Assembly: GCA_001570385.1 (NCBI GenBank)
Contig: BBYL01000006.1
Coordinates: 124,001 to 188,000 of the forward strand
DNA: 64,000 nt
Source of the DNA: Microtetraspora glauca
Lineage (GTDB): Bacteria > Actinomycetota > Actinomycetes > Streptosporangiales > Streptosporangiaceae
Reading direction: 5' to 3'
Positions 1 through 9,077 of the stretch are shown in pieces (position 1 is the stretch's first letter; the number at the start of each line of letters is the position of its first letter). Made by a program: the position numbers and the translations under genes. The notes under the pieces were generated by a model. It saw nothing but the letters and a program-made list of their open reading frames with translations. It had not been told where the DNA came from and searched no databases.

Positions 1-2
1 GC

Positions 3-134
3 CGCCAGCTGGTCGTCACGGAGGGCGCGGTCGAGAAGCACATCACCGGCATCTTCCAGAAGCTCGGCCTGCACGCGCAGGACGCCGACCAGCACCGCCG
101 CGTCCTGGCGGTGCTGGCCTACCTGCGCTCCTGA
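3..134 (+). CDS. LuxR/NarL-type DNA-binding protein, C-terminal end (partial)
   Basis: The gene enters from the left edge and only its last 43 codons are present, ending in TGA at 132-134. The residues RQLVVTEGAVEKHITGIF followed by QKLGL match the recognition half of the LuxR/GerE helix-turn-helix (S/T-x-G-A-V-E-K-H at the second helix) found at the C-terminus of NarL-type response regulators. It would bind promoter DNA. The receiver or sensor portion lies outside the window, so the signal is unknown. It is convergent with the multicopper oxidase gene 33 bases on. Confidence 0.85.
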   Translation, partial: RQLVVTEGAVEKHITGIFQKLGLHAQDADQHRRVLAVLAYLRS

Positions 135-166
135 CCGCGCGTCGGGCGCGTCACGCGCGGCCGGCG

Positions 167-2071
167 TCACGCGGGATGGTTCTCCGCGGGTCCGCCCACG
201 TCGAACGGCGTGGTGATGTTCTCGTAGGCGAGATGGAACTCCATCCCCTGGACGGCGTGGGCCAGATCGTGGCAGTGGGACATCCACAGACCGGGGTTGT
301 CGGCCACCAGCACGACCTCCCAGACCTCGCCGGGCTCCACGTCGAAGGTGTCCATCCGCAGGCCGTTCGCGGGCACCCCGTTCCTGGACAGCACCTGGAC
401 GTGGTGGCCGTGCGGATGCATGGGATGGGTGTCCCCGCTCCGGTTGACCACGGTGATCCTGATCGTCTCGCCTTCGCGTACGACGGGAGTCGGGATGTGC
501 GGCCAGGCCTTGCCGTTCACGGTGTATCCCAGCTTCGGCACCCCGTCGACCATCGCGAGGGTCCGGTCCAGCACCCAGGTGATCCGCCGGTCGGCCCGTC
601 CGGGCACCGGCGCGGGTGAGCCGTACGTGGTGATGTCGAGCAGCGGGCCGGAGGCGGGCGGGGGCTGGGCCGTGGCAGGGGCGCCTCCGCTGTCGACCAG
701 CAGGCCGGGACGCCCGTCCGCGGACAGCAGGACCGGGCCGTCCGGCATGGTGAACGCCAGGTCGTAGCGCCCGCCCGCGGCCAGGCGGATCCGCCGCCCG
801 GTCAGTTCCGTCGCCCCCGGCACGTCGCCGCCGTCCACCGCCGCGACCGTGAACGGGACGCCGGCCAGCCCGACGGTCCGCGGCAGGGTGTCGGTGTTGA
901 CCACGCGGAGCCGTACGGGCGTGCCCGGCCGGTGAGAGGAGGTCGCGAGCAGGTCGGTGGGGGCGGCGCCGTCGAGGGACGTCGTGACCCGCCCGCCGAA
1001 GGTGTGCAGCGCGACCGTGTGATCCCCGGCTGGGGGAGTGGCGGACGCTCCGGCCGAATCGACGACGAGCAGCCCGAACAGGCCGCGCGCCACGGCGACG
1101 CTGGAGTTCTGGTGGCTGTGGTACCAGTAGGTGCCGGCGTCGTCCGCGCGGAACCGGTAGGTGTGGGATCCGCCCGGCCGGACCGCGTCCTGGGTCACTC
1201 CGGGGACGCCGTCCTCACCGGAGGGCACGTCGTAGCCGTGCCAGTGGATCGTGACCCCCTGGTCCGCCAGCTCGTTGCGCAGGGTCACCTCGACCAGGTC
1301 GCCCTGCCGTACGCGCAGGACCGGGCCGGGGACCTGGCCGTTGAACGACCACGCGTCCAGCGACTGCCCGGAGGGCAGCCGGACGGTCGCGGCCTTCGCC
1401 GTCAGGGTGAACCGGCGCGCGTCCTCGGCCCTGGGGCCGATCAGCCGGTCGACGGGCGTCCCGGCGGCCGAGGTTCCGTGCCCGTCGTGCAGGTGGCCGC
1501 CGGACCAGCCCGCGGTGACCGCCCAGACGAAGGCGACCAGGAGCACCGTCACGCCCGCGACCTGCCAGCGGTTCACCGCGCGCCCGCGCCACAGGATCCG
1601 CCAGGTGATCGCGGAAGCTCCGGTGAAGAGCGTCAGGACGGCGACGGCGTCGGACACGGTCACCGGATAGGACACGATGACGCCGCAGGCGATGCCCGCC
1701 ACCGCCCCGTACGCCGCCACGAGCGGCGGGAACGCGGCGAGCGCGGAGGGGGCGCCGCGCAGCAGCCTGGGCAGGCTCACCACGCCGGTGGCCAGCCCGG
1801 GAAGCACGACGAGGGGCAGGGCCAGGGTGACCTTCTCGGCGACGAACCACCAGCCGACCTGGGCGAGCAGGATCGTCACGAGGACCCTGAGGCCGGTCAT
1901 GACGATCGCCGCGGCGCACAGCGCCGCGGCGGCCAGGGAGGTACGGCGGGCCGTACCGGCGTCGCCGGGCTGCCGGGCGGCGGCGAGGGCGAACCCTCCC
2001 GCGGCGCCCCACAGCCCGGCGACCAGGACGAACAGGATCTGATCGAGGGCGATCAGCGGGGCGGTGCTCAC
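167..2071 (-). CDS. multicopper oxidase fused to an N-terminal membrane domain
   Basis: 634 residues from a GTG at 2071. The start is chosen because GTGA overlaps the TGA of the upstream DUF6220 gene by four bases. Residues 1-190 hold about six hydrophobic segments. The rest is a cupredoxin-type multicopper oxidase with all copper motifs: HWHG near 276, YWYHSH near 315, HPMHPHGH near 549 and HCHDLAH near 599 followed by a Met about five residues on (type 1 axial ligand). It should oxidise a substrate, perhaps Cu(I), a phenolic or another small molecule, and reduce O2 to water outside the membrane. A His-rich stretch (GGHLHDGHG, about 191-199) joins the two parts. Most bacterial laccase-like enzymes are secreted, so the membrane fusion is less usual. 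Substrate unknown. Confidence 0.88.
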   Translation of the reverse strand: MSTAPLIALDQILFVLVAGLWGAAGGFALAAARQPGDAGTARRTSLAAAALCAAAIVMTGLRVLVTILLAQVGWWFVAEKVTLALPLVVLPGLATGVVSLPRLLRGAPSALAAFPPLVAAYGAVAGIACGVIVSYPVTVSDAVAVLTLFTGASAITWRILWRGRAVNRWQVAGVTVLLVAFVWAVTAGWSGGHLHDGHGTSAAGTPVDRLIGPRAEDARRFTLTAKAATVRLPSGQSLDAWSFNGQVPGPVLRVRQGDLVEVTLRNELADQGVTIHWHGYDVPSGEDGVPGVTQDAVRPGGSHTYRFRADDAGTYWYHSHQNSSVAVARGLFGLLVVDSAGASATPPAGDHTVALHTFGGRVTTSLDGAAPTDLLATSSHRPGTPVRLRVVNTDTLPRTVGLAGVPFTVAAVDGGDVPGATELTGRRIRLAAGGRYDLAFTMPDGPVLLSADGRPGLLVDSGGAPATAQPPPASGPLLDITTYGSPAPVPGRADRRITWVLDRTLAMVDGVPKLGYTVNGKAWPHIPTPVVREGETIRITVVNRSGDTHPMHPHGHHVQVLSRNGVPANGLRMDTFDVEPGEVWEVVLVADNPGLWMSHCHDLAHAVQGMEFHLAYENITTPFDVGGPAENHPA

Positions 2072-2532
2072 CCGCCGGTGGTCACCCGCGCGGTGGCGGG
2101 AGTGGTGGCGACGCCCTTCGTCAGCGCGTGGGCCCTGCGGAGCAGGACGAAGGCCGCCCACAGGATGGCCACGCCGTCGAGGGCGTGGAAGCCGAGGACG
2201 ACGAGGCCGGCCGTGGTGGTCTCGTTCTCCGAGGCGCCGGCCATCTCGGCGAGCGAGAAGATGACGAAGAGCTGGACCGCCACCAGCAGGAACGGCGTGA
2301 TCGACAGCCAGATCAGCCGGCCTCCCACCCGGGCGATGGCCGCGACGATGGTGGTCAGCAGCGACAGGATCGGGATGACCAGCTCGCCGTTCAGGGCGTG
2401 GTATCCGATCATCGCGCCCTCGGCCCCGGGAGCCGGGACAGGGCGCTCGAACGCGCCGAACGTGGAGAGGTAGAACTGGGCGAGCACGGAGATCAGCAGG
2501 ACCACCGTGAACCCGTAGAAGACCTTGCGCAT
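2068..2532 (-). CDS. DUF6220-like four-helix membrane protein
   Basis: 154 residues, starting at ATG 2532 behind GAGGGAG. A longer upstream ORF exists but lacks a better start. It has four predicted transmembrane helices: the N-terminal VVLLISVLAQFYLSTFGAF helix, one near LVIPILSLLTTIVAAIA, one near WLSITPFLLVAVQLFVIF, and a last near GVAILWAAFVLL. Conserved HALNGE and HALDG motifs resemble DUF6220 proteins of actinobacteria. The four-base GTGA overlap with the multicopper oxidase suggests translational coupling and a shared role, perhaps as a membrane or haem partner. That role is inference; no function is established for the family that I know of. Confidence 0.75.
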   Translation of the reverse strand: MRKVFYGFTVVLLISVLAQFYLSTFGAFERPVPAPGAEGAMIGYHALNGELVIPILSLLTTIVAAIARVGGRLIWLSITPFLLVAVQLFVIFSLAEMAGASENETTTAGLVVLGFHALDGVAILWAAFVLLRRAHALTKGVATTPATARVTTGG

Positions 2533-2705
2533 GGGGGCTCCCTCAGACGTGTGGAATGGCCCCGGGGGTTGGTGACGGGGCGGTTCGCGCACAGCCTGCA
2601 CTCTCGGGTGTCCCGGCCGCATGGGACGCGGGTCCCCTTTGTTCGGGAAGTTGCCCCGTCGGACAACGGTCAGGTCGTCACCGCCGGGCGGTCACGGCAG
2701 GGTGG

Positions 2706-4289
2706 TCACGGCAGGGCGGTGGCTCCCCGGCGGGGCAGGAGGAGGGCGGTCAGCGCGCCCACGGCGCAGAGCACGGCGGTGATCAGGAAGATCTCGGAGT
2801 ACTCCGTGTGGAGGGCGGCGTGCACCTTGGCGGTGTACTCCGCGAGCCGCCGGGCGTATTCGGCCGCCTCCACCCCGATCGGGAGCGGTGTGTCCAGGTC
2901 GGCGGTGAGCGACTGGAACCGGTGAAACCCCCACGCCGAGAGCGCGGCCACGCCGAGCAGCATGCCCATCATCCTGGCCACGACGATCGCCGCCGACGCC
3001 ACGCCGTGCTGTACGGCGGGCATCACCCGCAGCACCGCCGAGGACACCGGCGCGATGACCAGGCCGAGCCCCAGCCCGGCGACGACGAGGTCGACGTCCA
3101 TCCGCGGTCCCGCGGACGCGAGGTCGAGGGGCCATTGGGAGATCCGGGCGTAACCGACGGCGGCGACGGCGAGCCCGGCCACCGCGACCGCCCGCTCGCC
3201 GAACCTCCTGGCGAGCAGGCCGCCGAGGAGCGCGGCGACGGCCAGCGCGACGAGGAACCGGGTGAGGACGAGCGCGCCGCCGACGGTGTCCAGGCCCAGC
3301 AGCGTCTGTGCGGTGAACTGCACGTCCACCAGGGTGACCAGCAGCGCGGCCCCGGCGAGGAAGCTGACCGCGAGCGTCGCGAGGAGGGGGCGCCGTGTCG
3401 CGGACGGCAGGTCGAGCAGCCGGACCGGGGAGCGGACCTCCCAGACGACGAACGCCGCCGCCGCGACCAGCCCGGCCACGACGCAGGGCACGCCCCACGG
3501 GGGGAGCACCGACGTGTCCGGCGCCGGGTTGTACAGGCCCGCCACGAGCAGTCCCAGCGCCACCGCGAGGAGCACGCCGCCCACGACGTCGATCCTGGCC
3601 CCGCCGTACGGCCCGCGCCTCCCGGGGACGCCCCGATGCACGGCCGCCGCCGCGAGCGCCGCCAGGGGGATGTTGACCCAGAAGATGAGTCGCCACCCGC
3701 CGGTCGGCAGGCCCAGCCAGGCCGTCCCCGCGGGGATCACCGAGGCGAGGGCCACGCCGTACAGCGGGCCGAGGACGCTGCCGAGCTCCTGGGCCGCGCC
3801 CACCGCGCCGAGCGCCACGGGGCGGGCACGTTCGTCCCACAGGTCGCCGATGAGCGCCATCGTGATCGGGAGCAGCGCGCCCCCCGCGACGCCCTGGATC
3901 GCGCGGCCCGCGACCAGCATGGGCACGCCGTCCGCCAGCGCCGTGAGAAGCGACCCGCCGGCGAATCCGGCCAGGCAGGCGTGGATCAGGGGGCGCCGGC
4001 CGTACCGGTCGGACAGGCCGCCGAGGAGCGGCATCGCGGCGACGTAGCCGAGCAGGAAGCCGGTCACGATGGGCGTCGCCCGCTCCAGGTGGTTCAGCGG
4101 GACGCCGGCGTCCCTGGCGACGTCGATGAGCACGGTGACCACGACGTACGCGTCGAGCGCGGCGAGCAGGACGGCGGTGCCGCCGACGCCGAGCGCGACC
4201 CGGCGGGCCGCGGGCGCACCGGCGGGCGCACCAGAGGGTGGGGTCGCGGGCTCGGGAGCGGGCTCGGAGGCGCGGGAGGGTGAGGACAT
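2706..4289 (-). CDS. MFS transporter, 14-helix DHA2/P55-like
   Basis: 527 residues from ATG 4289. It has the MFS loop signature [11 protein letters not shown] between helices 2 and 3 and enough hydrophobic segments for the 14-helix drug:H+ antiporter group. It starts four bases after the stop of an LppX/LprAFG-type lipoprotein gene. That pairing is the hallmark of the mycobacterial lprG-Rv1410c (P55) operon, in which the lipoprotein and transporter move triacylglycerides or related lipids and influence drug tolerance. By analogy this protein could export a lipid; a plain multidrug exporter is the alternative. Family assignment is firm, substrate is inferred from gene order. Confidence 0.85.
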   Translation of the reverse strand: MSSPSRASEPAPEPATPPSGAPAGAPAARRVALGVGGTAVLLAALDAYVVVTVLIDVARDAGVPLNHLERATPIVTGFLLGYVAAMPLLGGLSDRYGRRPLIHACLAGFAGGSLLTALADGVPMLVAGRAIQGVAGGALLPITMALIGDLWDERARPVALGAVGAAQELGSVLGPLYGVALASVIPAGTAWLGLPTGGWRLIFWVNIPLAALAAAAVHRGVPGRRGPYGGARIDVVGGVLLAVALGLLVAGLYNPAPDTSVLPPWGVPCVVAGLVAAAAFVVWEVRSPVRLLDLPSATRRPLLATLAVSFLAGAALLVTLVDVQFTAQTLLGLDTVGGALVLTRFLVALAVAALLGGLLARRFGERAVAVAGLAVAAVGYARISQWPLDLASAGPRMDVDLVVAGLGLGLVIAPVSSAVLRVMPAVQHGVASAAIVVARMMGMLLGVAALSAWGFHRFQSLTADLDTPLPIGVEAAEYARRLAEYTAKVHAALHTEYSEIFLITAVLCAVGALTALLLPRRGATALP

Positions 4290-4293
4290 GCCG

Positions 4294-4965
4294 TCAGGAC
4301 ACCGGCGGCGTGATCGTCACGGGGGCGTCGTAGTCGGCGAGGTTCACGAGGACCTTGCCCCCGGTGAGCGGGAGCTCCATCTTGACCAGCCTGCTGGTGG
4401 CCTTGTCGATCCAGACGGTGCCGTTGACGCCCTGGTTCACCCCGGGGATCAGCTTGGCCAGGATCTGCTGGGACAGCGTGACCGGGACCCGATAGGCGTC
4501 GGCGCCCGCGACCTTCTCCACGGCCTCGGCGCGGGGGTCGGTGGCGCTGCTCAGCAGGGCGGGCACCCCGGTCAGCACGGCCGAGGGGTCGTAGATCGCG
4601 GCGAGCTCCTCCCGGGTCATCCGCTGGAAGCCGCCGGTCGGGCCCTTGAAGTGGACCGCGTCACCGGCCAGGACGAACTCCAGCTCCTGAAGGGACCCCA
4701 TGATGTCGATCTGGAGGCTGCCCTTCGCGTCGCCCTCCTTGGTCAGGCTGCCCTCGGCGTGTTTGACCGACACAGCCGGCTTGCCCTCGGTGTCGATCGT
4801 GAACGCGACCGTCTTGACCGCCGCCATCGCCGTGGCGGCCTTCTTCATCAGGTCGGGACCGTCGGGCAGGCCGGCCTCGCTCGTCCCGCTGCAGGCCGGC
4901 ACCAGAAGGACGGCCAGGACGAGCCAGACGGCGCTTGCCAGGCGTCTGGTCAGGAGTCTTGTCAC
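4294..4965 (-). CDS. LppX/LprAFG-family lipoprotein (LprG-like)
   Basis: About 223 residues from GTG 4965; a GTG at 4989 is an alternative and neither has a strong ribosome site. A lipoprotein signal is clear: [19 protein letters not shown], with the lipidated Cys in VPAC. The mature part starts with Ser/Thr-rich residues and continues with the LprG-type fold pattern ([17 protein letters not shown], then alternating beta strands such as [26 protein letters not shown]). Family members bind acylated lipids in a hydrophobic cavity and hand them across the envelope. The downstream MFS gene begins four bases after this stop, so the two form an operon like lprG-P55. Confidence 0.83.
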   Translation of the reverse strand: MTRLLTRRLASAVWLVLAVLLVPACSGTSEAGLPDGPDLMKKAATAMAAVKTVAFTIDTEGKPAVSVKHAEGSLTKEGDAKGSLQIDIMGSLQELEFVLAGDAVHFKGPTGGFQRMTREELAAIYDPSAVLTGVPALLSSATDPRAEAVEKVAGADAYRVPVTLSQQILAKLIPGVNQGVNGTVWIDKATSRLVKMELPLTGGKVLVNLADYDAPVTITPPVS

Positions 4966-5057
4966 ACGCCGGATCGTAGCGATCGGCACCCGCCGTGAGC
5001 AGGGTCGTGACGTATCGGTTTGGAACCACAGCCCGGGGCGGGCGTCCAACGGCGTGG

Positions 5058-5531
5058 TCAGGCGGTCTTTCCGGCGCGCACGCGTTGGAGATGGTCCACG
5101 ATCGGGCGGTAGATCGCTTCGAGCGCGGCGACCTGGTCGGCGGTGAGCCGGTCGATGAAGTGGCGGCGCACGCCCTCGACGTGGTCTCCCGCGACGCGCT
5201 GGATGGTCTCCCAGCCCCGGCCGGTGAGTACGGCGAACGTGCCGCGGCGGTCGTCCTCGCAGTGCTCCCTGGTCACCAGTCCGGCGTCCTCCATGCGCGC
5301 GATCTGGTGGGAGAGCCTGCTGCGCGACTGCACGGTCGCGTCGGCGAGGTCGCTCATCCGCATCCGGCGCCGCGGGCTCTCGGAGAGGTTCACCAGGATC
5401 TCGTAGTCGTTCAGCGACAGGCCGGCCTCGTGCAGCTCGCGGTCGAGCTGGTGGGACAGCAGCCGGTGCGCGGCCAGGTGCGTGCGCCAGGCCCGCTGCT
5501 CCTGAGGGCTGAGCCAGCGAGGGTCGTCCAT
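5058..5531 (-). CDS. MarR-family transcriptional regulator
   Basis: 157 residues from ATG 5531 (an in-frame ATG at 5543 is the alternative). A winged-helix MarR core is visible: LSLNDYEILVNLSESP, then RMSDLADATVQSRSRLSHQI as the recognition region, then MEDAGLVTRE and the wing with EDDRRGTFAVLTGRG. The start choice rests on a TATGCT box exactly seven bases upstream, the geometry of an actinobacterial leaderless transcript, and on the usual N-terminus of this group (DDPRWLSPQEQ). The ligand and targets are unknown. It follows the phosphopantetheinyl transferase gene on the same strand with about 43 bases between. Confidence 0.87.
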   Translation of the reverse strand: MDDPRWLSPQEQRAWRTHLAAHRLLSHQLDRELHEAGLSLNDYEILVNLSESPRRRMRMSDLADATVQSRSRLSHQIARMEDAGLVTREHCEDDRRGTFAVLTGRGWETIQRVAGDHVEGVRRHFIDRLTADQVAALEAIYRPIVDHLQRVRAGKTA

Positions 5532-5538
5532 GACGACC

Positions 5539-5544
5539 AGCATA
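5539..5544 (-). promoter_or_regulatory. -10 box for leaderless marR transcript
   Basis: Reading on the minus strand, TATGCT (TANNNT class) lies seven bases before the ATG at 5531. No convincing -35 hexamer was seen, and there is no Shine-Dalgarno match before that ATG. Confidence 0.5.
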
Positions 5545-5574
5545 AGATCGCGTCCGTACGGCCGGAGTATCCGC

Positions 5575-6240
5575 TCACGCCCTGGCGGCGTAGGTCCTGC
5601 CACCCAGGAGCCGCAGCCGGGCCGGGCTGTCGGTGATGGCGCTCGCGATGACCGTGCCCGCGGTCCATTCGAGCAGGTGCCTGCCCTGCCACTCCAGGGT
5701 GGCGTGGCCCGGATCGGGCGGCAGGCTGGACAGGTCGGCCTCGCGCAGCCGGTCGAGGGTGAGCTCGCCCCGCTTCACGAGGGCCTCCTTGCGGACCCAC
5801 TGCCGGATGAGCTTGCGGTTGTCCCGCCCCACCAGGGCCGCCTCGGCGGGGGTGAGCGCGAGGGCGGCGAGACCCTGGTCGGCCGGGCCGCCCGTCGCGT
5901 GTTCCGCGTCCACGCCCACGCGGCCGTGTCCCACGGCCGCGCAGACGTATCCCGAGGTGTGGGCCAGGCTCACGGACAGGTCGGGCTCCTCGGCCAGCGA
6001 CGGCCGCCCGTGCGGCTTGCCGCACTGGTCGCAGCGCTGCACCAGCGTGAGCACGCAGGCCCGGGTGCCGAGGAACTCGGCGGCGCAGTGCCGTACGAGG
6101 AGGTGGGCGGCGACGAAGTCGAGCCGGTCCTGCTCGCGGGTGAAACGCTCGGCCCGGGACCGCTCGACCTCGGTCAGCGTGCCCCCGGCCATGTCGAGCA
6201 CCTCGTCGGTGTGGCCGGCGAAGATCAGGGGAGCTCGCAC
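5575..6240 (-). CDS. 4'-phosphopantetheinyl transferase, Sfp type
   Basis: 221 residues from GTG 6240, with AAGGTG six bases upstream. It transfers phosphopantetheine from CoA to carrier-protein domains of polyketide, non-ribosomal peptide or fatty-acid synthases. Diagnostic motifs are GVDAEHA (Mg-binding Asp and Glu) and WVRKEALVKRGE (the WxxKEAxxK signature), with SVSLAHTSGYVCAAV before them. The length fits the Sfp/AcpS-II class. A CDQCGKPHGRP segment is typical of this family. No carrier-protein synthase gene lies in the window, so it probably serves clusters elsewhere in the genome. Confidence 0.92.
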   Translation of the reverse strand: MRAPLIFAGHTDEVLDMAGGTLTEVERSRAERFTREQDRLDFVAAHLLVRHCAAEFLGTRACVLTLVQRCDQCGKPHGRPSLAEEPDLSVSLAHTSGYVCAAVGHGRVGVDAEHATGGPADQGLAALALTPAEAALVGRDNRKLIRQWVRKEALVKRGELTLDRLREADLSSLPPDPGHATLEWQGRHLLEWTAGTVIASAITDSPARLRLLGGRTYAARA

Positions 6241-6289
6241 GGTGACACCTTATTCGAGCATTGTGACCATCGCGTAAATTGCGGGTGGC

Positions 6290-7681
6290 TCAACCGAGCA
6301 GCTCCGCCATCCACTCCTCGATCGCGTCGGGGTGCCTGGGCAGTCCCTCGGACATGAGGCGCGCGCCGTCGGCGGTGATGACGAGGTCGTCCTCGATGCG
6401 CACCCCGATGCCGCGCAGCTCCGGCGGCAGGGTGAGGTCGTCGGGCTGGAGGTAGAGGCCGGGCTCCACGGTCAGCACCTGGCCCTCTTCGAGCACGCCG
6501 TCGAGATAGGCGTCCGCGCGCGCCGCGGCGCAGTCGTGCACGTCGAGGCCGAGCATGTGCCCGCTGCTGCAGAGCGTGTAGCGGCGGTGGAGCCCGCTGT
6601 CCACGTCGGGGTCGGCCAGGACGCCCCAGTCGTGCAGACCCTCGGCGATCACGGTCATCGCCGCCCGGTGGAAGTCGCGGAACCGCGCGCCCGGCCGGAG
6701 CGTGGCGATCGCCGCGTCCTGCGCCGCCAGGACGAGCTCGTACACCTGCCGCTGCAGCGGGCTGAACCGGCCGGACAGCGGCAGCGTGCGGGTGATGTCG
6801 GCGGTGTAGAGGTTGTCGCTCTCGACGCCCGCGTCCATGAGCAGCAGCTCATCGGGGTTCAGCCGCCCGTCGTTGCGGATCCAGTGGAGCACGCAGGCGT
6901 GCGCGCCCGAGGCCACGATCGACTGGTAGCCGACCGCGTTGCCCTCCAGCCGGGAGCGCAGCCCGAAGACCCCTTCGGCGTACCGCTCGCCGCGCGGGTG
7001 GGCGATCGCGGCGGGCAGCGCGCGGACCACGTCCTCGAAGCCGCGGGCGGTGGCGTCCACCGCGTGCTGCAGTTCCGCGATCTCCCACTCGTCCTTGACG
7101 AGCCGCATCTGCGACAGGAACTGGGCGAACTCGCCGTCACCGTCCTGCGGGGACACCAGGGCGTCGACCGAGGCGTCCACCCCGCGCAGCACCCGGGCGG
7201 GCCCGCCGAGCGCGTCGGCCAGCCGGTCGATGTGGACGCACTCGACCTGGTAGAGCTGCTCCGCCTCGGCCAGGTCGGGGCGGCGGCCCACCCAGAACTC
7301 GCCGTACCGACGGTCGCGGTAGAACTCCTGCCCCTCCGAGCGCGGCGAGCGCGGGCGCAGGAAGAGCCGGGCCGCTCCGGAGGGGTCGACGACCAGGACG
7401 TCGCCCGGCTGCTGGGCGCCCGTGAGGTACGCGAACGCGCTGTGCGTCCGGAACCTGTAGTCGTCGTCGTTGCTGCGGACCTTGAGCGTGCCGGAGGGGA
7501 TGACCAGCCGCTCCCCGGGGAAGCGCGCGGCGAGCGCGGCGCGCCGCTTGGCGGTGTACGCGGCGAGCGGCAGCGGCTCCACGTCCGACCGGCTAGTGTC
7601 GGCCCAGCCGGTCGTCATGAACTGCGCGAGGGCCTCGGTGATCGGAAGGTCGTGGCTTCCGGTGTTGAGCGTGTCCGTCAT
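6290..7681 (-). CDS. pepP: Xaa-Pro aminopeptidase (M24B, with AMP_N domain)
   Basis: 463 residues from ATG 7681 behind GGAG; an upstream in-frame ATG at 7717 lacks a ribosome site. It removes N-terminal residues that precede proline. The N-terminal third is the aminopeptidase P domain (KRRAALAARFPGE ... FRTHSAFAYLTG). The C-terminal pita-bread domain holds the five metal ligands in LLMDAGVESDNLYTADITRT (two Asp), SSGHMLGLDVHD (His), LTVEPGLYL (Glu) and GVRIEDDLVIT (Glu). Cytosolic. A 94-base gap separates it from the end of livK, which lies on the same strand just upstream. Confidence 0.93.
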   Translation of the reverse strand: MTDTLNTGSHDLPITEALAQFMTTGWADTSRSDVEPLPLAAYTAKRRAALAARFPGERLVIPSGTLKVRSNDDDYRFRTHSAFAYLTGAQQPGDVLVVDPSGAARLFLRPRSPRSEGQEFYRDRRYGEFWVGRRPDLAEAEQLYQVECVHIDRLADALGGPARVLRGVDASVDALVSPQDGDGEFAQFLSQMRLVKDEWEIAELQHAVDATARGFEDVVRALPAAIAHPRGERYAEGVFGLRSRLEGNAVGYQSIVASGAHACVLHWIRNDGRLNPDELLLMDAGVESDNLYTADITRTLPLSGRFSPLQRQVYELVLAAQDAAIATLRPGARFRDFHRAAMTVIAEGLHDWGVLADPDVDSGLHRRYTLCSSGHMLGLDVHDCAAARADAYLDGVLEEGQVLTVEPGLYLQPDDLTLPPELRGIGVRIEDDLVITADGARLMSEGLPRHPDAIEEWMAELLG

Positions 7682-7775
7682 CGTGTGTCTCCGGCGGCGG
7701 TAATAGTGGTATTTCACACATTACTGCTTCGGTGCCCGAGTATCACCAGCGTACGCCCTGGACGGTAGTGACAGG

Positions 7776-9038
7776 TCAGCCCACGGGGACGGGATACTCC
7801 TCGGCCAGACCGGAGACCGCCGCCTCCTTGTAGATCACCGCGCCGCCGACCGCCTCCTTGTCCGGCTTGACGATGTACGTGGCGCGGGTGGCGGGCCTGT
7901 CGATCAGGGAGAAGTCCATCGTGGTGCCGTAGCCGCCGTCCCAGGCGCCCCTGGCGCGGTGGGCGGTCAGGATGCCCTCCCTGGTCAGGTCCTTGGCCTC
8001 GCACGCCTTCTTCAGCGCCTCGCCGACGATGGCCGCCGCCGGGTAGCCCGCGGAGACTCCGCTGTCCAGGGCCTCCCCGGGATACTTCGCCTGGTACTCG
8101 GAGACGAGCTTGCGCATGGCGGGCAGCGGCGCGCTGATCGGCGCCCCGCCGGTCGCGACGTAGAAGTCCTTCAGCAGCGCGGGAGCCGCGGGGGTCGCCA
8201 GCAGTTGCGGGGAGTAGGCCGAGTTGCTGCCCAGGAACGGCACGTCCATCCCCTTGGCGAGCGCCACCCCGACCAGGGAGGCCGCCTGCCGCGGGCCGAC
8301 GGAGACCAGCACCGCCTTGACGCCCGCGGCCTTGAACGCGGCGACCTGGGCGCTCATGTCCTGGTCGGTCGGCTTGATCTTCTGCTCGACCACGGTCAGG
8401 CCGAGCTTCTTCGCGGCGTACACCGAGCCGTTGAGGGCGCTCTCGCCGTAGTCGCCCTCGAAGTACAGATGGCCGATCTTGTCGCCCGCCGCGAGGCCCT
8501 TCTCCTTGACCAGGAAGTCCACGCCGTTGATCATGTCGATGTCGTACGTGGTGCCGGTGACCTGGACGGCCCTGGCGCCCAGCAGGTTGGTGGACCACGC
8601 CATGGGAATGGTCAGCAGCTTGTCGGTCTCGATACGCGACTTGAGCGCCATCACCATCGGGGAGCCGATGAAGTGCGCGATCGCCGCCGACTTCGGCGCG
8701 ATCTCGGTGTAGGCCGTGACCGCCTTCTGCGGGTCGTAGCCGTGGTCGCGCACGACCAGCTCGACCTTCCGGCCGCAGACCCCGCCCGCCGCGTTGAGCT
8801 GCTCGAAGTAGAGCTGCTGCGCCTGGGTGAGGGTCTTGCCGAACGACGCGTACGGGCCGGTCATGTCGGTCATGACGCCGACGGTGATCGTGTCGGCGGT
8901 GACGCCGGGGCCGGTCGTGACGCCGTCGCCGCCGGCGGCCGAGGGTGCCGCGCCGCCGGTCGCCTTCTCGCTCGCGCAGGAGGTGACGGCCAGGGCGAGG
9001 ATCGCCGCGGCCGCGACCGTGGACCTGAGGTTGCGCAT
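7776..9038 (-). CDS. livK: branched-chain amino-acid ABC transporter, substrate-binding lipoprotein
   Basis: 420 residues from ATG 9038 with GGAG at suitable distance. The N-terminus is a lipoprotein signal ending LALAVTSC. The rest is a type I periplasmic-binding fold of the Leu/Ile/Val-binding group, with ITVGVMTDMTGPYASFGKT and the later GHLYFEGDYGESAL and YPAAAIVGEALKKAC segments. It captures the ligand outside the cell for LivHMGF. It is the last gene of the operon, 39 bases after livM, where many operons have it first. The ligand could be an amino acid, amide or urea; the family is promiscuous. Confidence 0.9.
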   Translation of the reverse strand: MRNLRSTVAAAAILALAVTSCASEKATGGAAPSAAGGDGVTTGPGVTADTITVGVMTDMTGPYASFGKTLTQAQQLYFEQLNAAGGVCGRKVELVVRDHGYDPQKAVTAYTEIAPKSAAIAHFIGSPMVMALKSRIETDKLLTIPMAWSTNLLGARAVQVTGTTYDIDMINGVDFLVKEKGLAAGDKIGHLYFEGDYGESALNGSVYAAKKLGLTVVEQKIKPTDQDMSAQVAAFKAAGVKAVLVSVGPRQAASLVGVALAKGMDVPFLGSNSAYSPQLLATPAAPALLKDFYVATGGAPISAPLPAMRKLVSEYQAKYPGEALDSGVSAGYPAAAIVGEALKKACEAKDLTREGILTAHRARGAWDGGYGTTMDFSLIDRPATRATYIVKPDKEAVGGAVIYKEAAVSGLAEEYPVPVG

Positions 9039-9077
9039 GGGTCAGCTCCTTGTCGTTTCGGGTCAGGTTGGTTCGGG

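Noticed and set aside
932..2473. plus-strand open frame of 513 codons
   Set aside because: Antisense to the multicopper oxidase with all copper motifs and to the DUF6220 gene.
5575..6240. biosynthetic gene cluster around the phosphopantetheinyl transferase
   Set aside because: No carrier-protein, polyketide or non-ribosomal peptide genes are present; neighbours are a MarR regulator and a peptidase.
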